Source of the DNA: an uncultured Mycoplasmatota bacterium | GTDB taxonomy: Bacteria > Bacillota_I > Bacilli_A > RF39 > UBA660 | Assembly: GCA_900553765.1 (NCBI GenBank) | Contig: USET01000006.1 | Span: 1 to 19,214 of the forward strand | DNA: 19,214 nt | Reading direction: 5' to 3' | Shown here: in pieces, positions 1-6,829 of the stretch | Position numbering within the stretch: position 1 is the first letter of the stretch | Layout of the letters: every line of letters starts with the position of its first letter | Program-made: the position numbers and the translations under genes | Notes under the pieces: model-generated | Told to the model about the DNA's origin: nothing | Seen by the model: the letters and a program-made list of their open reading frames with translations, nothing else | Databases searched by the model: none

Positions 1-828
1 TTTTTGAAACATGATTCTTGTATCGCATCTGTACAGCCATCATGGCGTGATCGTACAGAGCTATTTGGATATTTTAATGAGTTTACCAAAAAGTTTAACG
101 AAACAGAAGTGTTAAAGACGATCTATGAAGCAGGGTATACAGATGATGTATATACAGTCATCTTGGACGAGATGAATATTGCCAGAGTCGAATATTATTT
201 TGCAGAGATGTTATCTATTCTGGAAATGCCAAACAAAGATGAATGGATTGTCGAGCTTGTCTCTAGTAGTTGGCCGAACGATCCAAAGAAGTTGATTGAT
301 GGAAAGTTAAAGATCAGTCCAAATACTTGGTATATTGGAACAATCAATAACGACGATTCTACGTTCATGGTAACAGATAAAGTGTATGACCGTGCGATGC
401 CAATCGACATCAACGATAAAGGAGAAGTATTTGAACCGATCGATACTCCAGCACAAGATATCAACTACTCTTATTTAGATCGAATTTTTGCAGAGGCAAT
501 GAGTCAGAATGAGATGAGTGCTGATATTTTAAATAAAATTGAAGAGATGGACAATTATGTTATCAAACATTTTCGTATCGCATTTGGTAACCGTATCGTT
601 GCGCATATGAAAAAGTTTGTTCCTGTTTATATTGCTTGTGGTGGAGATGAAGTAAGTGGGGTAGATTACTTTATTGCTCGCAAAATTCTCCGTAAGTTTG
701 AACAACTCAACGTATCTTACATTCGCGATGAGATCGATGGTTTTATTGAATTTTTAGATCAAACATTCGGTCAGGGAAAGATGAAAGAATGTGAAGAATA
801 CTTATTAAGATTGAAAAAATTAACGTAG
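1..828 (+). CDS. McrB-like AAA+ ATPase, C-terminal part (5' end outside window)
   Basis: The reading frame is open from the first base, so this is a partial gene whose Walker A region lies upstream of the window. Counting from the TTG at 4, it shows the McrB-type core: a segment resembling P-x-W-x-D-x-x-x-L-x-G-Y-F (residues 12-24), Walker B VILDEMN (52-58) followed by ARVEYYF, a sensor-1-like GTINNDDST (112-120) and an arginine-finger-like VYDRA (127-131). These match the McrB branch of AAA+ proteins, which are GTP or ATP motors usually paired with a nuclease such as McrC. The rest is a helical lid with no extra domain. The next gene starts 14 bases later and encodes a DUF2357-like protein, a known partner of McrB-like ATPases. 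Whether the pair acts in phage defence or serves the downstream secretion genes cannot be told from sequence. Confidence 0.85.
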   Translation, partial: FLKHDSCIASVQPSWRDRTELFGYFNEFTKKFNETEVLKTIYEAGYTDDVYTVILDEMNIARVEYYFAEMLSILEMPNKDEWIVELVSSSWPNDPKKLIDGKLKISPNTWYIGTINNDDSTFMVTDKVYDRAMPIDINDKGEVFEPIDTPAQDINYSYLDRIFAEAMSQNEMSADILNKIEEMDNYVIKHFRIAFGNRIVAHMKKFVPVYIACGGDEVSGVDYFIARKILRKFEQLNVSYIRDEIDGFIEFLDQTFGQGKMKECEEYLLRLKKLT

Positions 829-842
829 TGTAGGTGAGAAAC

Positions 843-1982
843 ATGGATGAAATTGTACAGCTTTATAATCGAACAACGGGGCAGACCAAAGAAAAGTTTA
901 AACAATCTTTGCATTCTGAATTACAAGTAAAAGATAAGGTGGCTCAATCGGAATACGATGATACATGGCTTGTAAAAATGGAAGAGACGATCCGTTATCT
1001 AGATAATATTTTGCGTAGTCCGAATCGTTTTATTATCAATGAAGAAGAAATTGTGAAAATAGAACTTGCGCGACGTATTACTGTAGATAGTATTAAACAT
1101 TTATCGAGAAATACGAACTTAATTCAAGATATCGATCCGAAAACGGGGGAAGTTAAACCGTCTAAAATTTTAAACATCAATAAGGAGGAGACGTTTAATA
1201 CCTACGAAAATCGTTTTATCTATACGCTTATCAATCATATGAAATTATACATTGAGAGAAAAAAGCAAGAGGAATTAGTTGAACAATCATTTTCATCATT
1301 AAAAGAGTTGAAATATCAAGGAAAGGGAAAGATCGCTAATGAATCAGTTGAAATCTCAGTACATTTAACTGGAAAAATTGAAAGCGATAAAAATAACAAT
1401 AAAAATGGGACACTTGCAGAGCGTATTATGAAAATAGAAGAACAAATTCGCGATCTTTGTTCATCAGAAGTATATCGTAGTATTGCGAAGTTGCATGTTG
1501 CTTGGGTGACATCACCAATCAAAAAGACAAATTTGATTCTAAAGAATGTCAATTTTCAATATGCACTATCTTTATGGAATTATTTGCAAGCTAATATGGA
1601 ACCAAGTGTAAAAAAAGATCATTCTAATAAAGATTATCAAGATCAAGGAAAATTAAAAGATATGATGGATCAGTCTTTCTTATTAAATTGTTTAATTATG
1701 GATACATTACATAAGAAAGATGTAACAGAGGAAGAAAAAGAAAAGATACAAGAACAAGTCGTTAGCCAATCTGTAAATCAACTTATGAATATTAGTGATC
1801 AATTGTCATTAGATGAAATTATGAAATTGGTTGGAAAAGAATATGTCAAAGTAAAATATAAGAAAGTGGTAGATACAAGTGAGATCGAACGTATCTATAA
1901 AAAAGCGATGAGTGAGTATATGGAAAAAATAGATCATTTGAAGGTGAGAAAAAATGAAAACGATGAGAAAGATACTGAATAA
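843..1982 (+). CDS. DUF2357-like protein, partner of McrB-like ATPase
   Basis: This 379-residue soluble protein has no signal peptide or membrane segment. Residues 57-125 resemble the DUF2357 family: R-S-P-N-R-F-I-I, then a helix with ELARR, a conserved P-x-K-I-L and the hallmark T-Y-E-N-R-F (120-125). The family is found beside McrB-like ATPases and is often annotated as restriction-endonuclease-like. The C-terminal half is rich in Lys and Glu and looks helical; I could not identify a PD-(D/E)xK active site, so nuclease activity is not claimed. I chose the ATG at 843 because AGGTGAG at 832-838 lies 4 bases upstream; a GTG at 834 is inside that ribosome site. The 3' end overlaps the signal peptidase gene by 29 bases, which implies co-translation with it. 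Confidence 0.75.
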   Translation: MDEIVQLYNRTTGQTKEKFKQSLHSELQVKDKVAQSEYDDTWLVKMEETIRYLDNILRSPNRFIINEEEIVKIELARRITVDSIKHLSRNTNLIQDIDPKTGEVKPSKILNINKEETFNTYENRFIYTLINHMKLYIERKKQEELVEQSFSSLKELKYQGKGKIANESVEISVHLTGKIESDKNNNKNGTLAERIMKIEEQIRDLCSSEVYRSIAKLHVAWVTSPIKKTNLILKNVNFQYALSLWNYLQANMEPSVKKDHSNKDYQDQGKLKDMMDQSFLLNCLIMDTLHKKDVTEEEKEKIQEQVVSQSVNQLMNISDQLSLDEIMKLVGKEYVKVKYKKVVDTSEIERIYKKAMSEYMEKIDHLKVRKNENDEKDTE

Positions 1983-2553
1983 TCCATTTTTAAAGTTTCT
2001 ATTCGGGTTTACGAAGGTTATCGTTTGGATCTTTGTGATTCTAATCGTACTTGTAATTGGAGTGCAAAGACTGTTTAACAATCAAGTTAGCATTGGTAGT
2101 TATCGTATGTTTACGATCGTAACCGGCAGCATGATGCCTGAATACGAAGTGTACGATGTCATTATTGTAAAAGAGGAGGATCCAAAAGATATTCAAGTTG
2201 GAGATGACCTCACATATTTAGGGAAAGTTGGAGACTATAAGGACAAGGTAATTACCCATAGAGTAAAAAAAATAAGGCAGGAAAATGGTGTCTATTACTT
2301 TACGACACAAGGAACAGCAAACAACACACCTGATCCGGAGATTCGCGAGGATCAATCTTATGGAACGGTCGTTTATAGGCCGGCTGTTTTGAGCTTTTTG
2401 AGTCGCATTTTAAATAATTCTTACGGACTTTATTTTCTCGTCTTAGTACCGATTGCTATTTTAATCTTTTTAGAAATATTAGATTATATAAAAGAGAAGG
2501 AAAGTGAGTTATCCGATGAAGAAGAAAGAGCTCATGAAAAAGACGAAGCGTAG
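1954..2553 (+). CDS. SipW-type signal peptidase I (S26B), pair 1
   Basis: This 199-residue membrane peptidase removes signal peptides at the outer face of the membrane. It has an N-terminal membrane helix (about residues 20-38), the catalytic serine motif GSMMP with Ser59, the histidine motif ITHRV with His102 (the Ser/His dyad of the archaeal/ER/SipW branch rather than Ser/Lys), a TQGTANN-x-PD segment (118-127) corresponding to the TKGDxNN region, and a C-terminal membrane helix (about 158-175) with an acidic tail. The usual Asp of the GD pair is Thr121, leaving Asp127 as the likely acidic residue. AAGGTGAG at 1941-1948 precedes the ATG by 5 bases. The start lies inside the DUF2357-like gene, and the end overlaps the TasA-like gene that is its probable substrate. 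I do not assign sipW, since three related peptidases occur in this window. Confidence 0.88.
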   Translation: MKTMRKILNNPFLKFLFGFTKVIVWIFVILIVLVIGVQRLFNNQVSIGSYRMFTIVTGSMMPEYEVYDVIIVKEEDPKDIQVGDDLTYLGKVGDYKDKVITHRVKKIRQENGVYYFTTQGTANNTPDPEIREDQSYGTVVYRPAVLSFLSRILNNSYGLYFLVLVPIAILIFLEILDYIKEKESELSDEEERAHEKDEA

Positions 2554-3118
2554 AATACGGCGAAGTACACTATTCTTTTTGATTCTTGCTTTTATGGCAA
2601 ATTCATTTGCATGGTTTATCTATAGTAATAAAGTTTCTAATAGTATTACTACTGGTGTAAAATCGTGGAAGATTACATTTGAACAAGATGGAAATGACTT
2701 AGAGGAGGATGTATCATTTGAAGTTGATTCTATTTATCCTGGGATGGATTCATTTCAAGATTCTATCGAGATAAGCAACTCGGGAGAGATGGTAGCTTAC
2801 ATTACATATGAATTGAAGTCGATTAAAATCATGGATGAAGTATATACAGATGCTGATTATACAAGTGATGAATTGATCGAAATGCTTCAGACAAAATATC
2901 CATTTAAAATGAATTTTAACGTCGATCAAGCGGAGATTGGAATCGGAGCGAAAGCAACTTTTGCCGTCCAACTTGATTGGCCATACGAATCTGGAGATGA
3001 TGCTTTAGACACGTATTGGGGAAAAAAGTCTTATAGCTATCAACAAGAACATCCGGAAGAAAAACAGATTCAAATTGTCGTTAAAATTACAGCAAGTCAA
3101 AAAAAACCACAGAACTAA
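2516..3118 (+). CDS. TasA/camelysin-like secreted protein, pair 1
   Basis: This 200-residue protein has a very basic N-terminus (KKKELMKKTKRRIRR), a hydrophobic stretch (about residues 19-34) and then NSFAWF, which resembles the A-[FYW]-F context at SipW-processed cleavage sites. The mature part is beta-rich, with the TasA-fold pattern YPGM followed by an EISNSG strand (roughly residues 75-90), as in camelysin and TasA, which form fibres or matrix proteins. It immediately follows, and overlaps by 38 bases, a SipW-type peptidase, the classic arrangement. I prefer ATG at 2516 over GTG at 2504 because the GTG lies in the likely ribosome site (AAGTGAG, 2502-2508). The final codons form the left arm of a bidirectional terminator. 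No metalloprotease motif (HExxH) is seen, so a structural role is more likely than proteolysis. Confidence 0.8.
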   Translation: MKKKELMKKTKRRIRRSTLFFLILAFMANSFAWFIYSNKVSNSITTGVKSWKITFEQDGNDLEEDVSFEVDSIYPGMDSFQDSIEISNSGEMVAYITYELKSIKIMDEVYTDADYTSDELIEMLQTKYPFKMNFNVDQAEIGIGAKATFAVQLDWPYESGDDALDTYWGKKSYSYQQEHPEEKQIQIVVKITASQKKPQN

Positions 3119-3130
3119 ATCTGTGGTTTT
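3103..3130. terminator. Bidirectional intrinsic terminator shared by convergent genes
   Basis: AAAACCACAG (3103-3112) pairs perfectly with CTGTGGTTTT (3121-3130) around an 8-base loop, with A-rich and T-rich flanks giving a U-tract in both directions. The left arm is formed by the last codons of the plus-strand TasA-like gene (stop at 3116-3118), and the right arm runs into the stop codon of the minus-strand gene (3129-3131). Confidence 0.85.
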
Positions 3131-3719
3131 AATTTGCAATTTGAGTGAATGTAATATTTACTTTCAACTTTGCGCTCTCTCCACTGATGGACGCGTTCGT
3201 ATCAGCAGTGTTATCCATTGTTTCGCCAGTTCCATCTTTCCATTGAAAATAGACACGAACTTTGTTTTCTTTAATTGGATCATTATAGTAAACGTTGTTT
3301 TGAATGATGTTTACCGCTTGATCGACCGGAACGATAGGACTATCGTTTACCTGGTATCCGGTAATTGCAAGATCTGTAACGGAACTTTGCTCTGATGTAG
3401 CAATTTGAATAGCATATGAGAATGATACTTCCGTCTTACTTGAATCGATCGTAAGATCAAAATATCCTTTTTGACCTGGAGCAATCACACCATCTTTGAC
3501 ATTTTCATTTTCAAGGTATATAGGATGGATGAGAGAGGACATAGTTGCTGCTTCTGTAATGTCTTGATTATTGACGAGTATTTTCCATTGAGCAACGCTG
3601 AAGTCAGTATCTCCCTCTTTGGTATCTAAATATTTCGCATACGTCTGTTGTACTTGTGTGATACAGAAGATCAAAGCACAAATAGCCATCAAAAGTTTCC
3701 ATTTTTTAACTTTCACCAA
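3129..3719 (-). CDS. TasA-like secreted protein, minus strand, without adjacent cognate peptidase
   Basis: This protein of about 196 residues begins with a basic stretch, a hydrophobic segment (roughly residues 7-22) and QTYAKY, a SipW-type cleavage context. The mature part is colinear with the product of 16178-16750: both have A-x-W-x-I-x-VN-x-x-D near the mature start, an APG-x-x-G-x-F strand, a TEV-x-F-x-Y motif and a late F-x-W segment, so they are paralogues of the TasA-like group. The start is uncertain. GGAAAGGTG (complement of 3728-3736) gives good spacing to TTG at 3719 or GTG at 3716, while GTG at 3728 overlaps that ribosome site. It is transcribed alone, towards the plus-strand operon, from a promoter near 3748-3753. 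No peptidase gene lies next to it on the same strand. Confidence 0.78.
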   Translation of the reverse strand: MVKVKKWKLLMAICALIFCITQVQQTYAKYLDTKEGDTDFSVAQWKILVNNQDITEAATMSSLIHPIYLENENVKDGVIAPGQKGYFDLTIDSSKTEVSFSYAIQIATSEQSSVTDLAITGYQVNDSPIVPVDQAVNIIQNNVYYNDPIKENKVRVYFQWKDGTGETMDNTADTNASISGESAKLKVNITFTQIAN

Positions 3720-3747
3720 CGTGATCACACCTTTCCATCATGCTTTT

Positions 3748-3753
3748 ATTATA
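3748..3753 (-). promoter_or_regulatory. Probable -10 box for the minus-strand TasA-like gene
   Basis: The complement of ATTATA reads TATAAT, a perfect consensus -10, about 30 bases upstream of the likely start. No good -35 is seen at 17 bases; a TTTACA lies 20 bases upstream, which is long. Confidence 0.5.
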
Positions 3754-3773
3754 TCATGAATGAAGAATAAAAA

Positions 3774-3812
3774 TGTAAACGAAAAGTTTGATGAGTGTAA
3801 ACACGTGTAAAT
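3774..3812 (+). repeat. Three TGTAAA[CT] direct repeats between divergent promoters
   Basis: TGTAAAC at 3774-3780, TGTAAAC at 3796-3802 and TGTAAAT at 3806-3812 lie on one strand with offsets of 22 and 10 bases, close to two turns and one turn of the helix. The last two flank the 8-base palindrome ACACGTGT (3801-3808). The site is between the minus-strand TasA-like promoter and the plus-strand promoter at 3864-3892, so it could bind a regulator, but chance occurrence in AT-rich DNA is possible. Confidence 0.3.
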
Positions 3813-3863
3813 AGAGTAGTAGAAAAGGAAAGTTACAATTTCGTTGAATCTTTAAAAAAGTGA

Positions 3864-3892
3864 TTGAGGTAAAATGAAAGTTATGATAAAAT
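3864..3892 (+). promoter_or_regulatory. Promoter upstream of the small membrane protein and AIM24 genes
   Basis: TTGAGG (3864-3869), a 17-base spacer and TAAAAT (3887-3892) preceded by TG in an extended -10 arrangement (TGATAAAAT). The start codon follows 25 bases later, behind AGGGGGAG. Confidence 0.6.
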
Positions 3893-3917
3893 AATAAAGA
3901 AAGATAGGGGGAGCGCA

Positions 3918-4208
3918 ATGAAGTGGTTTATGATTGCTGTAGGTTCTATACTTGTTATCGCACTCATTGCGATTGGACTTCTTTTGAAACAAAAAAAGAG
4001 CAAGAAGACCGTTACAAAAGCGAGAGAGATACCAGAAGAAGAAATAGAGATTGTTGTTTTAGATGAGGAATCGCCAAAAGAACCGGAGAAAAAAGAAACT
4101 GTTAGTGATGATACGTTGGATTTGGATGATCTATTTAAAACGATGTCAATTCACGTATTGAAAGACGATCCAAATTTTGATTTTGGTTTAAGAAGAAAGA
4201 AAGATTAA
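3918..4208 (+). CDS. Small single-pass membrane protein with acidic cytoplasmic tail
   Basis: This 96-residue protein is of unrecognised family. It opens with one hydrophobic helix (about residues 3-23), then a KQKKSKK basic stop-transfer, then a strongly acidic stretch (about 36-72, rich in Glu and Asp) and a basic end (RRKKD). By the positive-inside rule the basic patch after the helix puts the tail in the cytoplasm. AGGGGGAG at 3906-3913 lies just upstream of the ATG. The AIM24-family gene follows 19 bases after its stop, so the two are probably co-transcribed from the promoter at 3864-3892. It could be a membrane tether for a cytoplasmic partner; no specific function can be assigned. Confidence 0.65.
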   Translation: MKWFMIAVGSILVIALIAIGLLLKQKKSKKTVTKAREIPEEEIEIVVLDEESPKEPEKKETVSDDTLDLDDLFKTMSIHVLKDDPNFDFGLRRKKD

Positions 4209-4227
4209 AGATTAAGGGTGTATAAGA

Positions 4228-5007
4228 ATGTATCGAATTTCTAATTTTACAGATAACAACGACGTAAGGACGATCAATGAGTTAGGTCCATTTAAAGTAA
4301 TTGAGTATGTAAGGGATCTAAGTGTAACTCCATCAACTGCACAAGTTTCTTATTTTAGTAATTTAATGAATGTAAGAAAACGTCAAGTGATTTGCAATTT
4401 AGCGGTATCTCCAATTACAGTACAAGCAGGTGCGATGCAGTGGATGATTGGAAATGTAAATGCAACAACAGGAATCAAAGGTGTTGGTGACTTATTTTCA
4501 AAAGCAGTAAGAGGGAAAGTGACAGGCGAGTCTGCGATTAAACCTGAATATACTGGTGATGGACTCATGATGTTAGAACCGACTTATCGTCATATTTTGT
4601 TGTTAGATTTAGAAGCTTGGAATGGATCTATCGTTCTAGATGATGGTTTGTTTTTAGCATGTGAATCTAAATTGCAACAAAGAGCAGTTGCACGTAGCAA
4701 TGTATCATCTGCACTTGCAGGAAACGAGGGACTTTTTAATTTAGGGATTCAAGGAAATGGAGTTTTATGTTTAGAATCTCCATGTCCACAAGAGGAATTG
4801 ATCGAAATAGAACTTCAAAACGACGTCGTAAAAATAGATGGAAATATGGCAATCGCGTGGAGCGGAAGTCTTACTTTTACTGTAGAGCGTTCTGGTAAAA
4901 GTTTGATTGGTTCTGCTGCATCAGGCGAAGGACTTGTCAATGTTTTTAGAGGAACTGGAAAAGTATTATTAGCACCAGTTGATCGTGTAAATCGATTTCC
5001 TTCATAG
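4228..5007 (+). CDS. AIM24-family protein
   Basis: This 259-residue soluble protein matches the AIM24 family (named for a yeast mitochondrial protein, widespread in bacteria): a beta-rich fold with VQAGAMQWMIGNV near residues 66-78, a glycine-rich KGVGDLFSKAVRGK segment (84-97), a central LEPTYRHILLLDL stretch and the C-terminal SGEGLVNVFRGTGKVLLAP (about 232-250). The length is normal for the family. No signal peptide or membrane helix is seen. The molecular function of bacterial AIM24 proteins is not established. It is the second gene of a two-gene unit and ends just before a strong terminator, which separates it from the large downstream operon. Confidence 0.88.
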   Translation: MYRISNFTDNNDVRTINELGPFKVIEYVRDLSVTPSTAQVSYFSNLMNVRKRQVICNLAVSPITVQAGAMQWMIGNVNATTGIKGVGDLFSKAVRGKVTGESAIKPEYTGDGLMMLEPTYRHILLLDLEAWNGSIVLDDGLFLACESKLQQRAVARSNVSSALAGNEGLFNLGIQGNGVLCLESPCPQEELIEIELQNDVVKIDGNMAIAWSGSLTFTVERSGKSLIGSAASGEGLVNVFRGTGKVLLAPVDRVNRFPS

Positions 5008-5011
5008 CTCC

Positions 5012-5044
5012 AAAAAAACAGTATGAGAAATATACTGTTTTTTT
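5012..5044. terminator. Intrinsic terminator after the AIM24-family gene
   Basis: A 13-base arm (A-tract plus CAGTAT, 5012-5024) pairs perfectly with ATACTG plus a T-tract (5032-5044) around a 7-base loop. The T-run acts as the U-tract on the plus strand, starting 5 bases after the stop codon. Confidence 0.85.
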
Positions 5045-5068
5045 GTGATGAAACCTTAGTTTTTCCAG

Positions 5069-5098
5069 TTTACAAAATGCGACAAAATATGATAAAAT
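5069..5098 (+). promoter_or_regulatory. Promoter of the giant-protein operon
   Basis: TTTACA (5069-5074), an 18-base spacer and TAAAAT (5093-5098) within an extended -10 TGATAAAAT. It lies between the terminator at 5012-5044 and the start codon at 5127, and no other promoter or terminator is evident until about 15.6 kb. Confidence 0.6.
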
Positions 5099-5126
5099 TG
5101 TAGTAATTATAAAGGGTCGTGATGAT

Positions 5127-5837
5127 ATGGCAGTGAGCACAGTAAAAGTAACTGCAAAAACATTAAAAGAACGTAAGAAGAGATTAAAGTACGCGAAGAG
5201 AATAGCAATTTTCCTTTTCTTATTTTTGCTTGCTCTTTTTTTTGTGTTGATGGTTGTATATCAAGGAGGAAACTTTACTGTTACACTAGATCCTAATTTT
5301 GCTTTGGAAAACGGGATTGTTCTTTATGAGAACAAAGATAGTAAAGTGACGCGCAATAAGTTATATGCAGAAGAGATAGAGTTTATGGATAATATCTCTG
5401 TCAATTGGTTACCGGATAATTTGAATGACGAGAAAGATGGAGCACACAATGGTGACAATTATATCGCGTATACATTTTATGTGGGAAACGAAGGGAAGAG
5501 AACAATTCACTATTGGTATCAAATCAATGTATTAGACGTCATTAAAAATGTCGATGAAGCGATTCGGATTATGGTATATGAAAACGGGAAACAGACAATC
5601 TATGCGAAGCGTAATAGTTTAACAAATGAGATTGAGACAAATACGACACCATTTTACTCTGATGATGTTGCTGTATTGAAAGAGAGAAAAAATTTCAAAC
5701 CAAATGATATAGATAAATATACGATTGTCATTTATTTAGAGGGAGACGACCCAGATTGTGTAGATGCAATCATCGGTGGAGAAATTAAGTTAAACATGGA
5801 GATTATGGAGGAGCATATCGACAATGGAAAGAAATAA
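5127..5837 (+). CDS. Membrane-anchored extracellular protein with LEGDDPDC motif (TasA-like group)
   Basis: This 236-residue protein has a basic N-terminal cytoplasmic segment (KERKKRLKYAKR), one long membrane helix (about residues 26-45), then an extracellular beta-rich domain. Residues 203-211 carry YLEGDDPDC, followed by G-x-I-K-x-x-x-E-I; the same motif appears near the end of the next gene product. There is no A-[FYW]-F cleavage context after the helix (it reads VVYQGGNF), so it may stay anchored, unlike its neighbours. AAAGGG at 5112-5116 precedes the ATG by about 10 bases. It is the first gene of the operon, and its end overlaps the next start by 14 bases. The family is not firmly recognised; a structural or accessory role at the cell surface is inferred from motif and context. 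Confidence 0.72.
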   Translation: MAVSTVKVTAKTLKERKKRLKYAKRIAIFLFLFLLALFFVLMVVYQGGNFTVTLDPNFALENGIVLYENKDSKVTRNKLYAEEIEFMDNISVNWLPDNLNDEKDGAHNGDNYIAYTFYVGNEGKRTIHYWYQINVLDVIKNVDEAIRIMVYENGKQTIYAKRNSLTNEIETNTTPFYSDDVAVLKERKNFKPNDIDKYTIVIYLEGDDPDCVDAIIGGEIKLNMEIMEEHIDNGKK

Positions 5838-6813
5838 AAAAAGGGAAAAAAGAAAAAAAATGTTATTGTTACCACTCCTACTGAGTTTTTTACTATTTGT
5901 GGCAACTTCTTACGCATGGTTTACAAGTAACCGTGTTGTAAGTGTCGATGCGTTAGATGTTCATGTTCAAGCAGATGGAGGACTTGAAGTTAGTACGGAC
6001 GCTGTGAATTGGAAGCAGGTCGTAACAGTACAAGATATTATGAATGCAAGAGATAATTATGGAAGAAGCGTCAATCAAATTCCGGCGCAATTTTATCCTG
6101 TATCAACAGGAGGTAGCGTAGATGGAAATGGCCGCCTGCAAATGTTTAAGGGCGATGCGACGAATACGGATTCGACAGATTTTGTATTAGTAGCAGAAAA
6201 AAGCGAAGAGACGGAAAGCTTTGGGGAAGATAGCGAGGGAGTATTTATCGCATTCGATTTGTTTTTTCGTACGACAGCACCAAAAGAACTTTACGTATCG
6301 AACAATTCAGAAGTTGTTTATTTAGGTGATGAAAGTAAGGGAATAGAAAATGCGACGAGGGTTGCTTTCTTAAACGAAGGAACATCTGGTGATAGTGCGG
6401 CAGCCGCACAAGGATTAAATGGAGCAAGAAATGCTTTTATCTGGGAACCGAACTATGATACCCATACACAGTATGGAGTTCAAAATGCGCAAAACGTCTA
6501 TGGAATTACAACTTCGCAAGTAGGAGGAGCAGTACTTCCATATGATGGAGTTATTTCAGAAATAAGTAGCGCGGATAACGTGTTAATTCAAAATGCCAAT
6601 AGTGCTACTTATCCATCATTATTTCGAAGAGTCGACGTTGGAAGTTCAACTCCTAAAAATAATGCGAATAATTTTAAAGTTTTTGATTTAGAACCATCGA
6701 TCACGAAAGTTAGAATTTATATGTGGCTCGAAGGTCAGGATGTCGATTGTGAAGATAATGCATCTTATGGAGACATTAGTTTTCGTTTAGAATTTACAAC
6801 GAATCCATCATAA
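5824..6813 (+). CDS. Secreted TasA-like protein with WLEGQDVDC motif
   Basis: This 329-residue protein starts with a highly basic region (MERNKKREKRKK), a hydrophobic core (about 13-27) and TSYAWF at 28-33, a SipW-type cleavage context. The mature part begins with alternating strands and holds a large central insertion relative to the shorter TasA-like proteins here. It closes with YMWLEGQDVDC (299-309) and a final strand G-x-I-S-F-x-L-E-F, matching the end of the preceding gene product. The GGAGGAG ribosome site at 5807-5813 lies inside the upstream gene, and the two ORFs overlap by 14 bases. The giant-protein gene follows after 16 bases. A role as fibre subunit or adaptor for the giant protein is inferred from the gene order only. 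Confidence 0.75.
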   Translation: MERNKKREKRKKMLLLPLLLSFLLFVATSYAWFTSNRVVSVDALDVHVQADGGLEVSTDAVNWKQVVTVQDIMNARDNYGRSVNQIPAQFYPVSTGGSVDGNGRLQMFKGDATNTDSTDFVLVAEKSEETESFGEDSEGVFIAFDLFFRTTAPKELYVSNNSEVVYLGDESKGIENATRVAFLNEGTSGDSAAAAQGLNGARNAFIWEPNYDTHTQYGVQNAQNVYGITTSQVGGAVLPYDGVISEISSADNVLIQNANSATYPSLFRRVDVGSSTPKNNANNFKVFDLEPSITKVRIYMWLEGQDVDCEDNASYGDISFRLEFTTNPS

Positions 6814-6829
6814 GTAGAGGAGGGATAAT

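Noticed and set aside
1..1982. Complete McrBC type IV restriction system
   Set aside because: Only an McrB-like C-terminal part and a DUF2357-like protein are visible; no McrC and no clear nuclease motif were found, so a restriction role is left open.
2516..3118. Camelysin-type metalloprotease activity for TasA-like proteins
   Set aside because: No HExxH or other zinc-protease motif is present in any of the copies.
3075..3395. Plus-strand 106-codon ORF opposite the orphan TasA-like gene
   Set aside because: It begins inside the upstream gene and is antisense to a better supported exported protein.
3801..3808. ACACGTGT as a stand-alone operator
   Set aside because: An 8-base palindrome alone is too short to support a site; it is only mentioned with the flanking repeats.
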